Shown in pieces: positions 17,327-26,379 of a stretch of 64,000 nucleotides of DNA. The position numbers were made by a program, and so were the translations under genes. Source of the DNA: CAYQIM01 sp964417555 (GTDB taxonomy: Bacteria; Pseudomonadota; Gammaproteobacteria; Diplorickettsiales; Diplorickettsiaceae); NCBI GenBank assembly GCA_964417555.1, contig CAYQIM010000038.1, positions 1 through 64,000 on the forward strand. Reading direction: 5' to 3'. The notes beneath the pieces are model-generated. The model had not been told where the DNA came from. It made no database searches and worked only from the letters and a program-made list of their open reading frames with translations. Position 1 is the first letter of the stretch, and each line of letters opens with the position of its first letter.

Positions 17327-18298
17327 ATGTCTCTTCTTAAATCTACACTAAACCTGCTTGCTGACGGTCAATTCCATTCAGATAAGGAAATCAGTCAGCT
17401 TCTCGGTTTACCAAGTAGTATTGTCTCCGAAACCTTAATCCAGCTTTTAGAGTCGGATAATCTAGAAAAGCAAGACGGAAAAGGGTACCGTATCCCTGGC
17501 GGGTTGGAACTACTTAATGAAAAACTCATTTTCAATGAGCTTGGTCCCGCCAATCAACTGCTTAATCGATTAGAAATACTAACATCTATCAATTCAACAA
17601 ATAGCTACTTATTAGAAAAAACAGAGAACTTGGAAACATTAGCTGTTTTTGCGGAGCAACAAACCGCTGGCCGTGGTCAATTTAATCGTCCTTGGATATC
17701 AGATAGCATTGGAAAAAATATTGCTTTATCCATTTCATTTCGTCTACCTAATAAACCAACGGGATTAAGCCTTGTCATAGGCTTAGCTGCTGCCCAGGCA
17801 CTTGAAGAATATGGAGTAAAAGGAATTAAACTTAAATGGCCAAATGATATCGTCTATCAAGATAAAAAATTAGCTGGGGTTTTAATTGAAACACGTTTAT
17901 CTAACGCCGGTTATAGAGTTGTTGCAGGTATTGGCTTAAACATCTATAAACCAACCATGAACCCTCACTCTATTCGCTCGGTTACCGATATCTGTTCCAT
18001 TCAAAATTCTCCCCCCCCCCAGCGCAATCGGCTTGCAGGCCTCTTACTAAAAAAAGTCTTACTTACAATTGCAGAATTTCAGAAAAAAGGTTTCGCCGCT
18101 TTCATAACCTCATGGGAAAAACTTGATAGTTTAAAAGGTAAATTTATCCAAATACAAACGGCTAACACTTCATTTGAAGGAATCGCTAATGGAATTAACT
18201 CAGAGGGCCAACTTCGCATTGATATTGATGAAAAACCATGTTATTACAGCAGTGGAGAGATCCATATCCAATTTAATCATTGCGCTAAAAATTGCTAA
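17327..18298 (+). CDS. birA: Biotin--[acetyl-CoA-carboxylase] ligase / biotin repressor
   Basis: Activates biotin to biotinyl-AMP and attaches it to AccB. The 323 residues include an N-terminal winged helix (about 1-60, SDKEISQLLGLPSSIVSETL), the catalytic domain with the GRGQ variant of the biotin loop (AGRGQFNRPWIS), KLKWPNDI and KLAGVLIE, and a C-terminal SH3-like domain. The helix-turn-helix suggests it can act as repressor, yet I see no bio operator in front of bioA or bioB. A run of ten C at 18011-18020 encodes three prolines; a slip there would truncate the protein. Confidence 0.95.
   Translation: MSLLKSTLNLLADGQFHSDKEISQLLGLPSSIVSETLIQLLESDNLEKQDGKGYRIPGGLELLNEKLIFNELGPANQLLNRLEILTSINSTNSYLLEKTENLETLAVFAEQQTAGRGQFNRPWISDSIGKNIALSISFRLPNKPTGLSLVIGLAAAQALEEYGVKGIKLKWPNDIVYQDKKLAGVLIETRLSNAGYRVVAGIGLNIYKPTMNPHSIRSVTDICSIQNSPPPQRNRLAGLLLKKVLLTIAEFQKKGFAAFITSWEKLDSLKGKFIQIQTANTSFEGIANGINSEGQLRIDIDEKPCYYSSGEIHIQFNHCAKNC
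18011..18020 (+). repeat. C10 homopolymer inside birA
   Basis: Ten consecutive C residues within an AT-rich gene, coding Pro-Pro-Pro and the first base of Gln in SPPPQRN. Long G/C homopolymers inside coding sequences are typical slippage sites. In this sequence the frame is intact. Confidence 0.85.
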
Positions 18299-18340
18299 TT
18301 ACGCTCAAATTGACTACAATTTGGCTCTTTCTTGTTTACT

Positions 18341-18416
18341 GCTGGAATAGCTCAGTTGGTAGAGCAACTGATTTGTAATCAGTAGGTCCCGGGTTCGAAT
18401 CCTGGTTCCAGCACCA
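18341..18416 (+). tRNA. tRNA-Thr (anticodon TGT)
   Basis: A 76-nt cloverleaf with acceptor stem GCTGGAA/TTCCAGC, D-loop AGCTCAGTTGGTAGAGC, anticodon stem ACTGA/TCAGT around loop TTTGTAA (anticodon TGT, threonine), T-arm with GGTTCGAATCC and an encoded CCA end. It stands alone 43 bp after birA. The DNA following it is degraded (broken genes and a repeat copy), but I find no duplicate of the tRNA 3' end that would mark an integrated element. Confidence 0.97.
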
Positions 18417-18602
18417 ATGAAAACTCCTAAAAAACGTAAGGCATTTGTGTGGTCAACTAATACAATTATTATCTTTTTGTTTAATAGTTCCTTCGATCTG
18501 CCCCCCAGAAATTAGCCGCTTTAAAGAAATACTCAAATTTATGTTTTAAAAAATTTTAACATTATGTTATTATTTTTAAGCTATTATTTTAGGAAATTAA
18601 CA

Positions 18603-18859
18603 ATGGAACGAAAAACTTTAATAATATGGATTACCTTGGGTATAATAGTGATTATAAGCTCTTATACTGGAGCTTACAGGTGTATGTTCTAAACAAACAA
18701 ATCATAAGACCCACTCTAGAAAGAAGCGTACCCGGCACTATTAGAAACAAATCCTTTCGATAGTAAAGTAGCTTTTAATCTATTAAAGATATATTTAGCC
18801 ATAATTATAGTCATTCGGATATTAATCCGGTATTATGGTCTTTATTAAGTCTTCCTTAA
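18603..18859 (+). pseudogene. Decayed small membrane-anchored protein gene
   Basis: ATG at 18603 has AGGA eight bases upstream and opens a 29-codon frame with one membrane segment (TLIIWITLGIIVIISSYTGAY) that stops at 18692. Downstream, protein-like sequence continues in other frames: AYPALLETNPFDSKVAFNLL from about 18736, then HNYSHSDINPVLWSLLSLP ending in a stop at 18859. The pieces read as one gene of about 80 codons broken by at least two frame changes. The family is not recognised. It is also possible that only the 29-residue peptide is real. Confidence 0.4.
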
Positions 18860-18906
18860 ATAAAGTATCAGAAGGTTGAGTTTAGTAATAAAAAATTTAA
18901 AAAACT

Positions 18907-19776
18907 ATGCGTATTACCTTAAAATAACTCGAAGTTTTCGCCGCCATTGCCAAAACTGGAAATGTTAGTCATGCCGCTAAGAAAATGTATCTCTCCCAAT
19001 CAGCTTGCAGTACGGCACTTGCAACTTTTGAAGAACAACTGGAAAGCTCTATATTTGATAGACATGGAAAACAGTTATTTTTAAATGAGCGAGGGAGAGC
19101 CCTATTACCTAAAGCCAACGCCATCATATCTCAAATAAAAGAACTTAAAGAAATGATGACTGAAAACAGCTTATCTGGACAATTAATTTTAGGCGCAAGT
19201 AAAACTATCGGTAATTATTTATTGCCTCAACTTATTTCCGAATTCACTTACACAAACCACAATATCCAGATCAAATTAGAGATTTCTAATACAGAAGATA
19301 TCTTAGCTAAATTACTTGTATTTAATATCGATATAGCACTCATAGAAACAAATTGTTACTCAGATAAAGTATGCACGTATCCGTGGAAAAAAGACGATTT
19401 AGTCATTGTTGCTTCTCCAAAATACCCATTAAGCAAAAAAAGAAAAATTACTTTTTCTGACATCGTAAATGCACGCTGGTTACTGAAAGAAACTAATTCG
19501 CAAATTCGTGAAAAATTAGAGGAGGCTGTTGGAGGAAGAATACAACCTTTTTTGGAATTGGACGATACAGAAGCCATTAAACAAGCTACTCAAGCGGGCT
19601 TAGGAATCAGTTGTCTTTCTAGAATCGTAGTCAGTGAGTCCTTAAAAGACAATAAGTTAATAGAATTAAAAACTCCTTTTTTAAACCTTAGCCGTGAGCT
19701 TCGTATTTTGATTCATAAAGAAAAACACCAATCTACAATTATCTCTGAATTCTTAAAAAAATGTGATATTCCTTAA
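18907..19776 (+). pseudogene. LysR-family transcriptional regulator with a stop at codon 7
   Basis: The frame from ATG 18907 reads MRITLK, then TAA at 18925-18927, then LEVFAAIAKTGNVSHAAKKM and an intact LysR protein to 19776. At codon 7 family members usually have Gln, so CAA to TAA is the likely change. Counting the stop as a residue the gene has 290 codons, a normal LysR length, with the winged helix at 1-60 and the effector domain after residue 90. The ATG at 18985 would give 263 residues but lacks the first DNA-binding helices, so the protein is probably non-functional. Target unknown. Confidence 0.85.
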
Positions 19777-19837
19777 AGGAGAAATATATACAGACAAAAA
19801 TTAAACCGAACTATTGTCATTCCGCACTGAGTTTTTT

Positions 19838-20026
19838 TTCAAATGTACTTGAGCTTAAGAATTTACAACTTCAAGTTACTTTATGTGATGAGGATTTTTT
19901 AAGAGGAGAAATCGCAGTGCTCCCTTAAATAGCTAACATACGCTTTGCCTAGGGCAGCCAGGTAAGCAGTATATCGCTCGCAGCGAATTTAACGAATTCG
20001 CAGTTTCAAGTACGACAATATATATA
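19838..20026 (+). repeat. Three-hairpin repeat, diverged near-full copy
   Basis: Same order of parts as the copy at 37536-37735: a first hairpin (ACTTGAGCTT ... CTTCAAGT), TTATGTGATGAGGATTTT, a weakened central palindrome (AAGAGGAG ... CTCCCTT), then TATATCGCTCG and TTTCAAGTACGA near the right end. It fills the space between the broken LysR gene and the DprE2-like gene and ends about 38 bp before the latter's start. Confidence 0.7.
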
Positions 20027-20064
20027 ATGGTAGTATTGTTTGTTTAATCATAGTAGGCTTTGTT

Positions 20065-20784
20065 ATGAAATCTATTTTAATTTTAGGCGCTACATCCTCT
20101 ATTGCCAAAGCTTGTGCTGAAATTTTTGCCTCTTCTCATTATCGGCTTTTTCTAGCAAGTCGTGATTTATTTGAACTTGAGCGCTTATCCATGGACTTAC
20201 AAATACGGTTTAAGGTACAAGTTGATTACGGCTACTTTGATATTATAGAGTTCAACACTCACCTTAATTTCTTCGAAAAAGTACTACAGAAAATGGAGCA
20301 CATTGAAGGAGTGATCATGGCAATAGGATCACTCAGTAAAAGTTATTCGCCTACACAAATTATTGCTACTAATTTTTCAGGGCCAGTATCAATATTAGAA
20401 CTTTGTGCTCACTACTTATCCACACAGAAAAAAGGATTTATTATTGGGCTAAGCTCTGTTGCAGGTGATAGAGGACGTCAAAGTAATTATATTTACGGAG
20501 CAAGCAAGTCTGCATTAACAACCTACTTACAAGGCCTACGTGCTTACTTACATCCGTTTGGCGTCCATGTATTAACAATCAAATTAGGATTAATCGACAC
20601 AAAAATGACGTTTGGAGGAAATTATCCACTTTTTTTGGCCGCTAATCCTCAAAAAACCGGCTTAAAAATTATAAATGCTCTAAATAAACATAAAGAAAGC
20701 GTGTATATCCCTAAAATTTGGCGAATAATCATGTTAATGATTCGCTTAATTCCAGAAAAAATTTTTAAGCATTTGAAAATATAA
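20065..20784 (+). CDS. DprE2-like short-chain dehydrogenase/reductase
   Basis: NAD(P)-dependent SDR of 239 residues. The cofactor motif GATSSIA is at 8-14; the catalytic residues are Ser130/131 and Tyr144-x3-Lys148 in VAGDRGRQSNYIYGASKS. The pattern SVAG(D/E)RxRxSNxxYG and the C-terminal RLIPEKIFKHLKI resemble mycobacterial DprE2 (RHIPRSIFRKLPI), the NADH-dependent reductase that makes polyprenylphosphoryl-arabinose from the keto intermediate produced by DprE1. It is not adjacent to the DprE1-like gene at 6.9 kb. Substrate is inferred; a generic SDR cannot be excluded. Confidence 0.75.
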   Translation: MKSILILGATSSIAKACAEIFASSHYRLFLASRDLFELERLSMDLQIRFKVQVDYGYFDIIEFNTHLNFFEKVLQKMEHIEGVIMAIGSLSKSYSPTQIIATNFSGPVSILELCAHYLSTQKKGFIIGLSSVAGDRGRQSNYIYGASKSALTTYLQGLRAYLHPFGVHVLTIKLGLIDTKMTFGGNYPLFLAANPQKTGLKIINALNKHKESVYIPKIWRIIMLMIRLIPEKIFKHLKI

Positions 20785-20785
20785 A

Positions 20786-21088
20786 CTAATGTATTGTTTT
20801 CGCTTCCCAAAAAATAATATGTCCTGGTTTCACGAATTTATTAAAAAACTTTACTACTTTTTCTATTTTCGCTTTATCCCTATCAAAAAACTCAATGATA
20901 AGAGGCAAACTAAGGGAAAGGTCAATGAATGAGGCTGTAGCATATACCGAATCTCCAAAACCGCTAATTGCCCGAAATACACTCATTCCTAAAATAGCTT
21001 CTGATTTTAGATGATCAATTATTTTGCTTAAAAGATGAGAGGCTTCCGTTATGTAAATCCTCACAATCACAACATCCGTTGTTTTCAT
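20786..21088 (-). CDS. DUF190 domain protein
   Basis: The 100-residue protein starts at ATG 21088 (GGGAG six bases upstream) as MKTTDVVIVRIYITEASHLL and has the DUF190 pattern (LKSEAILGMSVFRAISGFG). The start overlaps the crcB stop as ATGA, so it is coupled to crcB. DUF190 proteins are often encoded beside CrcB/FluC fluoride channels and resemble PII-like folds; their exact role is not established. A longer in-frame extension to 21133 lies inside crcB and is not preferred. Confidence 0.85.
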   Translation of the reverse strand: MKTTDVVIVRIYITEASHLLSKIIDHLKSEAILGMSVFRAISGFGDSVYATASFIDLSLSLPLIIEFFDRDKAKIEKVVKFFNKFVKPGHIIFWEAKTIH

Positions 21089-21462
21089 AGGCTTCTCCCG
21101 AGAACAACACCTATCCACGTAGCAACAAGGCAAGCGCCTATACTAAGAAATATATTTAAAATAGCGCTTACCCCCTCTCCATTTTCAAATAGGTTAATGG
21201 TTTCGATTGAAAAAGAAGAAAAGGTAGTATAACCACCCAGCATACCAACCAACAATAAAGCCTTCAATTCTGAACCCATTTGATGAAAACGATTGAGTAG
21301 TAAAACAAATAGAAGCCCCATCAAAAAACAACCACTTACGTTAACAATTAACGTTCCAAATGGAAACCGCTGATCAAATAACAAATAAACACTATTAGAT
21401 ATTCCATAACGTAAAACTCCACCCAAGCCTGCCCCTATGAATATAAAAAAAATGGTACTCAT
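21085..21462 (-). CDS. crcB: Fluoride channel CrcB/FluC
   Basis: Inner-membrane fluoride exporter working as an antiparallel dimer. The 125 residues have four membrane segments and the family motifs GAGLGGVLRYG, FPFGTLIVNVSGCFLMG and GGYTTFSSFS. I looked for a fluoride riboswitch in the 58 bp upstream and saw none. It is followed by and overlaps a DUF190 gene. Downstream of acnB on the minus strand. Confidence 0.94.
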   Translation of the reverse strand: MSTIFFIFIGAGLGGVLRYGISNSVYLLFDQRFPFGTLIVNVSGCFLMGLLFVLLLNRFHQMGSELKALLLVGMLGGYTTFSSFSIETINLFENGEGVSAILNIFLSIGACLVATWIGVVLGRSL

Positions 21463-21520
21463 AACTTACTCATAGTATCTTGCACTTCGGCATTCAATTA
21501 AGTTTTCAATCTCTGAAGAA

Positions 21521-24127
21521 TTAGTCAGACAGGTGCGAAGTGCTTTCTTTACGCGATAAAGTATTAACCTCGTTTGAAACTGTTTGATAATTAGCCATTT
21601 TATCAAAATTTAAATAACGATATAAATCGTCAGCCATCGTATTAATAAATTGTATTTTTTCCTTATATTCCTCTGTGCTAGGGAGATAGCCTAAAGTAGC
21701 AGTTATTGCTGATAGTTCAGCAGAGGCGAGATAAACATTGGCACCTTTTCCCATACGATTAGGAAAATTTCGGGTTGATGTTGAAACAACCGTGGCACCA
21801 TCTTGTACCCTTGCTTGATTACCCATACAAAGTGAACATCCTGGCATTTCTGTACGTGCACCTACTGAGCCATAAACCGCATAATAACCTTCTTGCATGA
21901 GCTGATGGGCGTCCATTTTCGTAGGAGGTGCTATCCATAATATACTGGGTAGATGCTGGTTAAAGTTTTTTAATAACCTCCCTGCCGCTCGATAATGACC
22001 TATATTTGTCATACAAGAGCCTATAAACACTTCATCTACTTTAGTATTAGCCACTTCTGATAAAGGTTTGATGGCATCAGGATCATTCGGACAGGCTAAT
22101 AAAGGTTCTGTGATTTGATTAAGATCAATTTCGATAATCTCTGCATATTCAGCATTTACATCTGGCTCTAATAGAGTAGGATTAAGCAGCCAATTTTGCA
22201 TAGCATCGATGCGACGTTGCAAACTGCGACTATCTTGGTAGCCATTAGCTATCATCCATTTCAATAAAGAAATATTAGAATTTAAATACTCAATCACCGG
22301 TTCTTTGTTTAACCGTACCGTACAACCATTCGCTGAACGTTCGGCCGATGCATCGGCAAATTCAAAGGCCTGTTCAATTTTAAGGTCAGGTAAACCTTCA
22401 ATTTCTAAGATACGTCCAGAAAATATATTCTTTTTACCTTTGCTATCAAGCGTCAATAATCCTCGTTGTAGTGCAACGTAAGGAATAGCATTCACTAAAT
22501 CTCGTAAAGTAATCCCGGGTTGTATTTGACCTGTAAATTTTACTAACACCGATTCTGGCATCGTTAAAGGCATTACTCCCATTGCCGCTGCAAAAGCAAC
22601 GACACCTGAGCCACCAGGAAAACTAATGCCTATTGGAAACCGGGTATGAGAATCACCGCCAGTGCCAACAGTATCCGGTAAAAGCATGCGATTAAGCCAA
22701 GAGTGGATAATTCCATCTCCAGGCCGCAGCACAATGCCCCCACGAGAAGAAAAAAAGTCGGGTAAACTATGTTGTGTTTCAATATCCACGGGCTTTGGAT
22801 AAGCGGCAGTGTGACAGAAACTTTGCATGACTAAATCAGCTGAAAAACCTAGGCAAGCCAGTTCTTTAAGCTCATCACGCGTCATAGGACCTGTTGTATC
22901 TTGCGAACCTACGGCAGATATTTTAGGTTCACAATAAATACCAGGCCGCACGCCTGGTAAACCGCAGGCCTTGCCTACCATTTTCTGAGCTAAGGTAAAG
23001 CCTTTTGTACTTTCTTCAGCAATTTTCGGTCTATAAAAAACATTGGAAATAGGATATTCCATCGTTTCACAAACTTTATCGGTTAATGACCGACCAATAA
23101 TTAAAGGAATCCGACCTCCGGCACGTACAGCATCCATCAGGGCTAAATCAGGTTTAAATCGCGCTAGTTCTTGATCATTTTCATTTGTTATTTGGCCTCT
23201 ATAAGGATAAATATGAATAATATCCCCTGTATTCAATTGACTAACGTCGACTTCTATGGGAAAAGCACCAGAATCCTCTGCCGTCGTACGGAAAATGGGA
23301 GCAATTTTCCCTCCTAAAATGATGCCGCCGTTATGCTTATTGGGGACAAATGGAATAGACTCGCCAATGTGCCATAATAGGGAGTTAATAGCTGATTTAC
23401 GTGAGGAACCGGTCCCCACTACGTCACCTACAAATGCAACGGAATAACCTTTAGTTTTTAAATCCGCAATCGTTTGTAGGGCTTCTGGTAAGCGATTACG
23501 AAACATCGCCAAGCTATGTAAAGGGATATCTGGTCGGCTCCAAGCCTCAGTAGCAGGAGAAAGATCGTCGGTGTTAATTTCCCCAGCAACTTTGAACACT
23601 GTTACCGTTATTTTAGAAGATATCTTAGGCTTTACAGTAAACCAGTCTGCATTTGCCCAAGCCTCTATAACCTGCTTTGCAAAAAGATTCCCTGCTTTCG
23701 CTTTGGCAATCACGTCGTGATAAGCATCAAACATCAATAAGGTATGAGAAAGCTGTTTCGCTGCTATATCAGCCAAGCTACCATGATCAAGCAACTCAAT
23801 AAGAATAGGGACATTATAACCCCCTAACATGGTGCCGAGTAATTCAACTGCCTGCTGAGGATTGATAAAAGGCGACTTTGCCTCATCTTTTGCTAAAGCG
23901 GCCAGAAAAGCGGCTTTAACGTAGGCTGCAGGATCCACCCCAGGCGCTATACGTTGACTCAATAATTCAACTAAAAAAGGACCTTGTTCTTCATCTAAGG
24001 CAGGATTTTTAAGGAGCTCGATTAAGTGTACTACCTGCTCAGCGTTTAAAGGTAACGGCACTATGCCTTCATTCGCACGCTGCTGCACGTGTTGTTCATA
24101 AGCCTTTAAAAATTGAGTTGTAGACAC
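21521..24127 (-). CDS. acnB: Aconitate hydratase B
   Basis: TCA-cycle aconitase that interconverts citrate and isocitrate; cytosolic, with a labile 4Fe-4S cluster. The 868 residues match E. coli AcnB (865). The cluster cysteines are Cys705, Cys764 and Cys767, giving the AcnB spacing C-x58-C-x2-C (GSCMTN and CSLCMG). The helical HEAT-like N-terminal domain and swivel domain come first, as expected for AcnB rather than AcnA. Start is GTG at 24127 with GGGG six bases upstream. It is transcribed toward crcB and is divergent from yggS. Confidence 0.96.
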   Translation of the reverse strand: MSTTQFLKAYEQHVQQRANEGIVPLPLNAEQVVHLIELLKNPALDEEQGPFLVELLSQRIAPGVDPAAYVKAAFLAALAKDEAKSPFINPQQAVELLGTMLGGYNVPILIELLDHGSLADIAAKQLSHTLLMFDAYHDVIAKAKAGNLFAKQVIEAWANADWFTVKPKISSKITVTVFKVAGEINTDDLSPATEAWSRPDIPLHSLAMFRNRLPEALQTIADLKTKGYSVAFVGDVVGTGSSRKSAINSLLWHIGESIPFVPNKHNGGIILGGKIAPIFRTTAEDSGAFPIEVDVSQLNTGDIIHIYPYRGQITNENDQELARFKPDLALMDAVRAGGRIPLIIGRSLTDKVCETMEYPISNVFYRPKIAEESTKGFTLAQKMVGKACGLPGVRPGIYCEPKISAVGSQDTTGPMTRDELKELACLGFSADLVMQSFCHTAAYPKPVDIETQHSLPDFFSSRGGIVLRPGDGIIHSWLNRMLLPDTVGTGGDSHTRFPIGISFPGGSGVVAFAAAMGVMPLTMPESVLVKFTGQIQPGITLRDLVNAIPYVALQRGLLTLDSKGKKNIFSGRILEIEGLPDLKIEQAFEFADASAERSANGCTVRLNKEPVIEYLNSNISLLKWMIANGYQDSRSLQRRIDAMQNWLLNPTLLEPDVNAEYAEIIEIDLNQITEPLLACPNDPDAIKPLSEVANTKVDEVFIGSCMTNIGHYRAAGRLLKNFNQHLPSILWIAPPTKMDAHQLMQEGYYAVYGSVGARTEMPGCSLCMGNQARVQDGATVVSTSTRNFPNRMGKGANVYLASAELSAITATLGYLPSTEEYKEKIQFINTMADDLYRYLNFDKMANYQTVSNEVNTLSRKESTSHLSD

Positions 24128-24210
24128 GATAACCCCACTTATTCTTTTAAATAAGACGGATTATACTCTCTTGAGACAAGTAAGCTATACCTAGATAAAA
24201 CCTCCTAACT

Positions 24211-24897
24211 ATGCCAACTTCAATTGCTGAACGCCTCTTACAGATAAAAAAAAGGGTAGCTGAAGCCGAAAGCCGTTTTCAACGGCAACTTAATTCTATC
24301 CAAGTCATAGCGATGAGTAAATCCCAAAGTCTTCATTCAATAAAAGAAGCTATTATGGCAGGACAAAGGGCTTTCGGTGAAAATTATGTGCAAGAAAGCT
24401 TAGCTAAAATCGAACAGCTAAAAGACTTTACAATAGCATGGCATTTTGTCGGAAAAATTCAAAGTAATAAAACCAAAGTAATTGCTGAAAATTTCACTTG
24501 GGTACATAGCCTTTCTGAAATAAAAATAGCCGAGCGGTTAAACAAATATAGAAAAGCTAATCAATTACCGCTTAACGTTTGCATTCAAGTTAATCTCGAC
24601 AAAGAGCCTAGTAAATCAGGAATCTATTTAGAAGATACTCTTCCCTTTATTCAGTCGCTAGAAAAATTTCCACAATTAAAATTACGAGGTTTAATGGCTA
24701 TTCCAAAAGTAAAAAATAATTTTAGCGATCAACGCCAGAGTTTTAAAAGATTACGAACTACACTAGAAAAATTACAACAATTAGGTTTTAAACTCGATAC
24801 TTTATCAATGGGCATGTCAGATGATTTCGAAGCTGCAATTGCAGAAGGTGCGACCTTTGTTCGCATAGGCACCGCTATTTTTGGAAAAAGAAAGTGA
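24211..24897 (+). CDS. yggS: Pyridoxal phosphate homeostasis protein (YggS/PLPBP)
   Basis: PLP-binding single-domain TIM-barrel protein that buffers cellular PLP; not an enzyme. Of 228 residues, Lys37 in VIAMSKSQSL is the Schiff-base lysine (E. coli Lys36), and the C-terminal SMGMSDDFEAAIAEGATFVR motif binds phosphate. Convergent with glyQS, 27 bp apart, and divergent from acnB. Confidence 0.93.
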   Translation: MPTSIAERLLQIKKRVAEAESRFQRQLNSIQVIAMSKSQSLHSIKEAIMAGQRAFGENYVQESLAKIEQLKDFTIAWHFVGKIQSNKTKVIAENFTWVHSLSEIKIAERLNKYRKANQLPLNVCIQVNLDKEPSKSGIYLEDTLPFIQSLEKFPQLKLRGLMAIPKVKNNFSDQRQSFKRLRTTLEKLQQLGFKLDTLSMGMSDDFEAAIAEGATFVRIGTAIFGKRK

Positions 24898-24924
24898 CGG
24901 TTTGCTCTTTATAGCAGTATAAAT

Positions 24925-26295
24925 TTACCTAAAATAGTCTTTTATATAATTCTCTAGGCTAGATAAACCTATACGGGACTGTTGCATGGAATCCCGATCA
25001 CGTATTGTGATAGTATCATAGTTGGGATGCGTGGGTTCGATCGTATCGAAATCTACAGTAATACAAAGTGGTGTACCAATTTCATCATGGCGCCGATAGC
25101 CTTTACCCACATTGCCTGTATCTTCATAGACAATACGTCCTACCCCTAAGTTTTGGATTGATTGCTTAATCGCTTGTGCTTTTTTGACAATAGAGTTTTT
25201 ATTGCGCGCTAGCGGAATAATAGCGACTTTAACTGGTGCTAAATGCGATTTTATTTGTAATACAACCCGCTTTTTATCATTCTCTAACTTCTCTTCTTTA
25301 TAAGCATCCGTCAAAATGGCTAATACACCTCTATCTAAGCCCGCAGAAGGCTCAATAACATAGGGTACTAAATGCTGTCCTGGTGGATCTTGTACACTTA
25401 ATTTAGCTGTACTATCGGTATTATTCACTACTTTTGCCGTTATTTTTAATTCATCTTGTCCTTGCGTATGAGAACCTAAATCGTAATCTGTTCTATTAGC
25501 AATACCCTCTAACTCCTCAAAACCGTGGGGAAATTGATATAAAATATCCACAGTTGCTTTTGCATAATGCGCTAGTTCTTCTTTTGTCTGTTTGATTAAT
25601 TTTAAACGATCAGAAGATAAACCTTGTTTTTTCCACCACGTTAAACGTTGATCGACCCAATTGTCATGCCATTTTTCATCTTCGCCTGGCTTAACAAAAA
25701 ACTCGATTTCCATCTGTTCAAATTCTCGTACTCTAAAAATGAAGTTTCGCGGAGTAATTTCATTACGAAACGCCTTACCAATTTGCGCTATACCGAAAGG
25801 TAGCTTAGGTGACATCGAATCCATTATATTTTTAAAATTAGTAAATATTCCCTGGGCAGTTTCTGGACGAAGATAAGCATAAGAATCTTTATCTTCTAGC
25901 GGTCCCATCTTTGTTTTAAACATCATGTTGAAGGCTCTTGGCTCGGTAAGCTCCTTTGATCCACAATTCTCACATTTGCCGTCAACGAGGTGATCAACAC
26001 GCCAACGTTTCTTACAGATACGACAATCTACCATTAAATCTGCAAACGTACTTTCATGTCCAGAATAATAAAAAATTTTTTTCTGAGTCAAAATCGCAGA
26101 ATCTAAACCATAAATATCATCACGCTCGTATACGTTAGACTTCCACCAAGCCATTTTTAAATTATTTTTTAATTCTACTCCTAAAGGACCATAATCATAG
26201 ACACCCTGTAGTCCTCCGTAAATTTCTGCACTAGGAAAGATAAACCCCCTACGTTTACATAATGAAACAATTTCTTCTAGATTTTTTGCTGCCAT
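24925..26295 (-). CDS. glyQS: Glycyl-tRNA synthetase, single-chain (alpha2) type
   Basis: Class II aminoacyl-tRNA synthetase charging tRNA-Gly. The 456 residues start at ATG 26295 (GGAAA seven bases upstream; a TTG two codons earlier is less likely). Motif 1 region GGLQGVYDYGPLG, a zinc-like cluster (CRICKKRW...CENCGSKE), motif 2 (GKAFRNEITPRNFIFRVREF), motif 3 (PSAGLDRGVLAIL) and a C-terminal anticodon-binding domain are all present. This is the eukaryote/archaea/Gram-positive form; most gammaproteobacteria use separate GlyQ and GlyS chains. Convergent with yggS. Confidence 0.94.
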   Translation of the reverse strand: MAAKNLEEIVSLCKRRGFIFPSAEIYGGLQGVYDYGPLGVELKNNLKMAWWKSNVYERDDIYGLDSAILTQKKIFYYSGHESTFADLMVDCRICKKRWRVDHLVDGKCENCGSKELTEPRAFNMMFKTKMGPLEDKDSYAYLRPETAQGIFTNFKNIMDSMSPKLPFGIAQIGKAFRNEITPRNFIFRVREFEQMEIEFFVKPGEDEKWHDNWVDQRLTWWKKQGLSSDRLKLIKQTKEELAHYAKATVDILYQFPHGFEELEGIANRTDYDLGSHTQGQDELKITAKVVNNTDSTAKLSVQDPPGQHLVPYVIEPSAGLDRGVLAILTDAYKEEKLENDKKRVVLQIKSHLAPVKVAIIPLARNKNSIVKKAQAIKQSIQNLGVGRIVYEDTGNVGKGYRRHDEIGTPLCITVDFDTIEPTHPNYDTITIRDRDSMQQSRIGLSSLENYIKDYFR

Positions 26296-26350
26296 AGCCA
26301 ATTTCCGAAAATAATAAATCCGATTGAACTCATTTACTTAGCCGAATTTA

Positions 26351-26374
26351 TAACAGGTTTTCTTAAACCTGTTA
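26351..26374. other. Perfect hairpin in the glyQS/trhO divergent region
   Basis: TAACAGGTTT (26351-26360) and AAACCTGTTA (26365-26374) form a 10-bp perfect stem with a TCTT loop, 56 bp upstream of the glyQS start on the minus strand. It is not followed by a T-run on either strand, so it is not an ordinary terminator. It could be a 5' leader structure of glyQS mRNA or a protein-binding palindrome. Confidence 0.5.
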
Positions 26375-26379
26375 AGCGT

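Noticed and set aside
18341..20064. Integrated mobile element at tRNA-Thr
   Set aside because: The degraded region follows the tRNA, but there is no integrase and no repeated tRNA 3' end marking an attachment site.
21463..21520. Fluoride riboswitch upstream of crcB
   Set aside because: The 58 bp before crcB lack the conserved crcB-motif segments.
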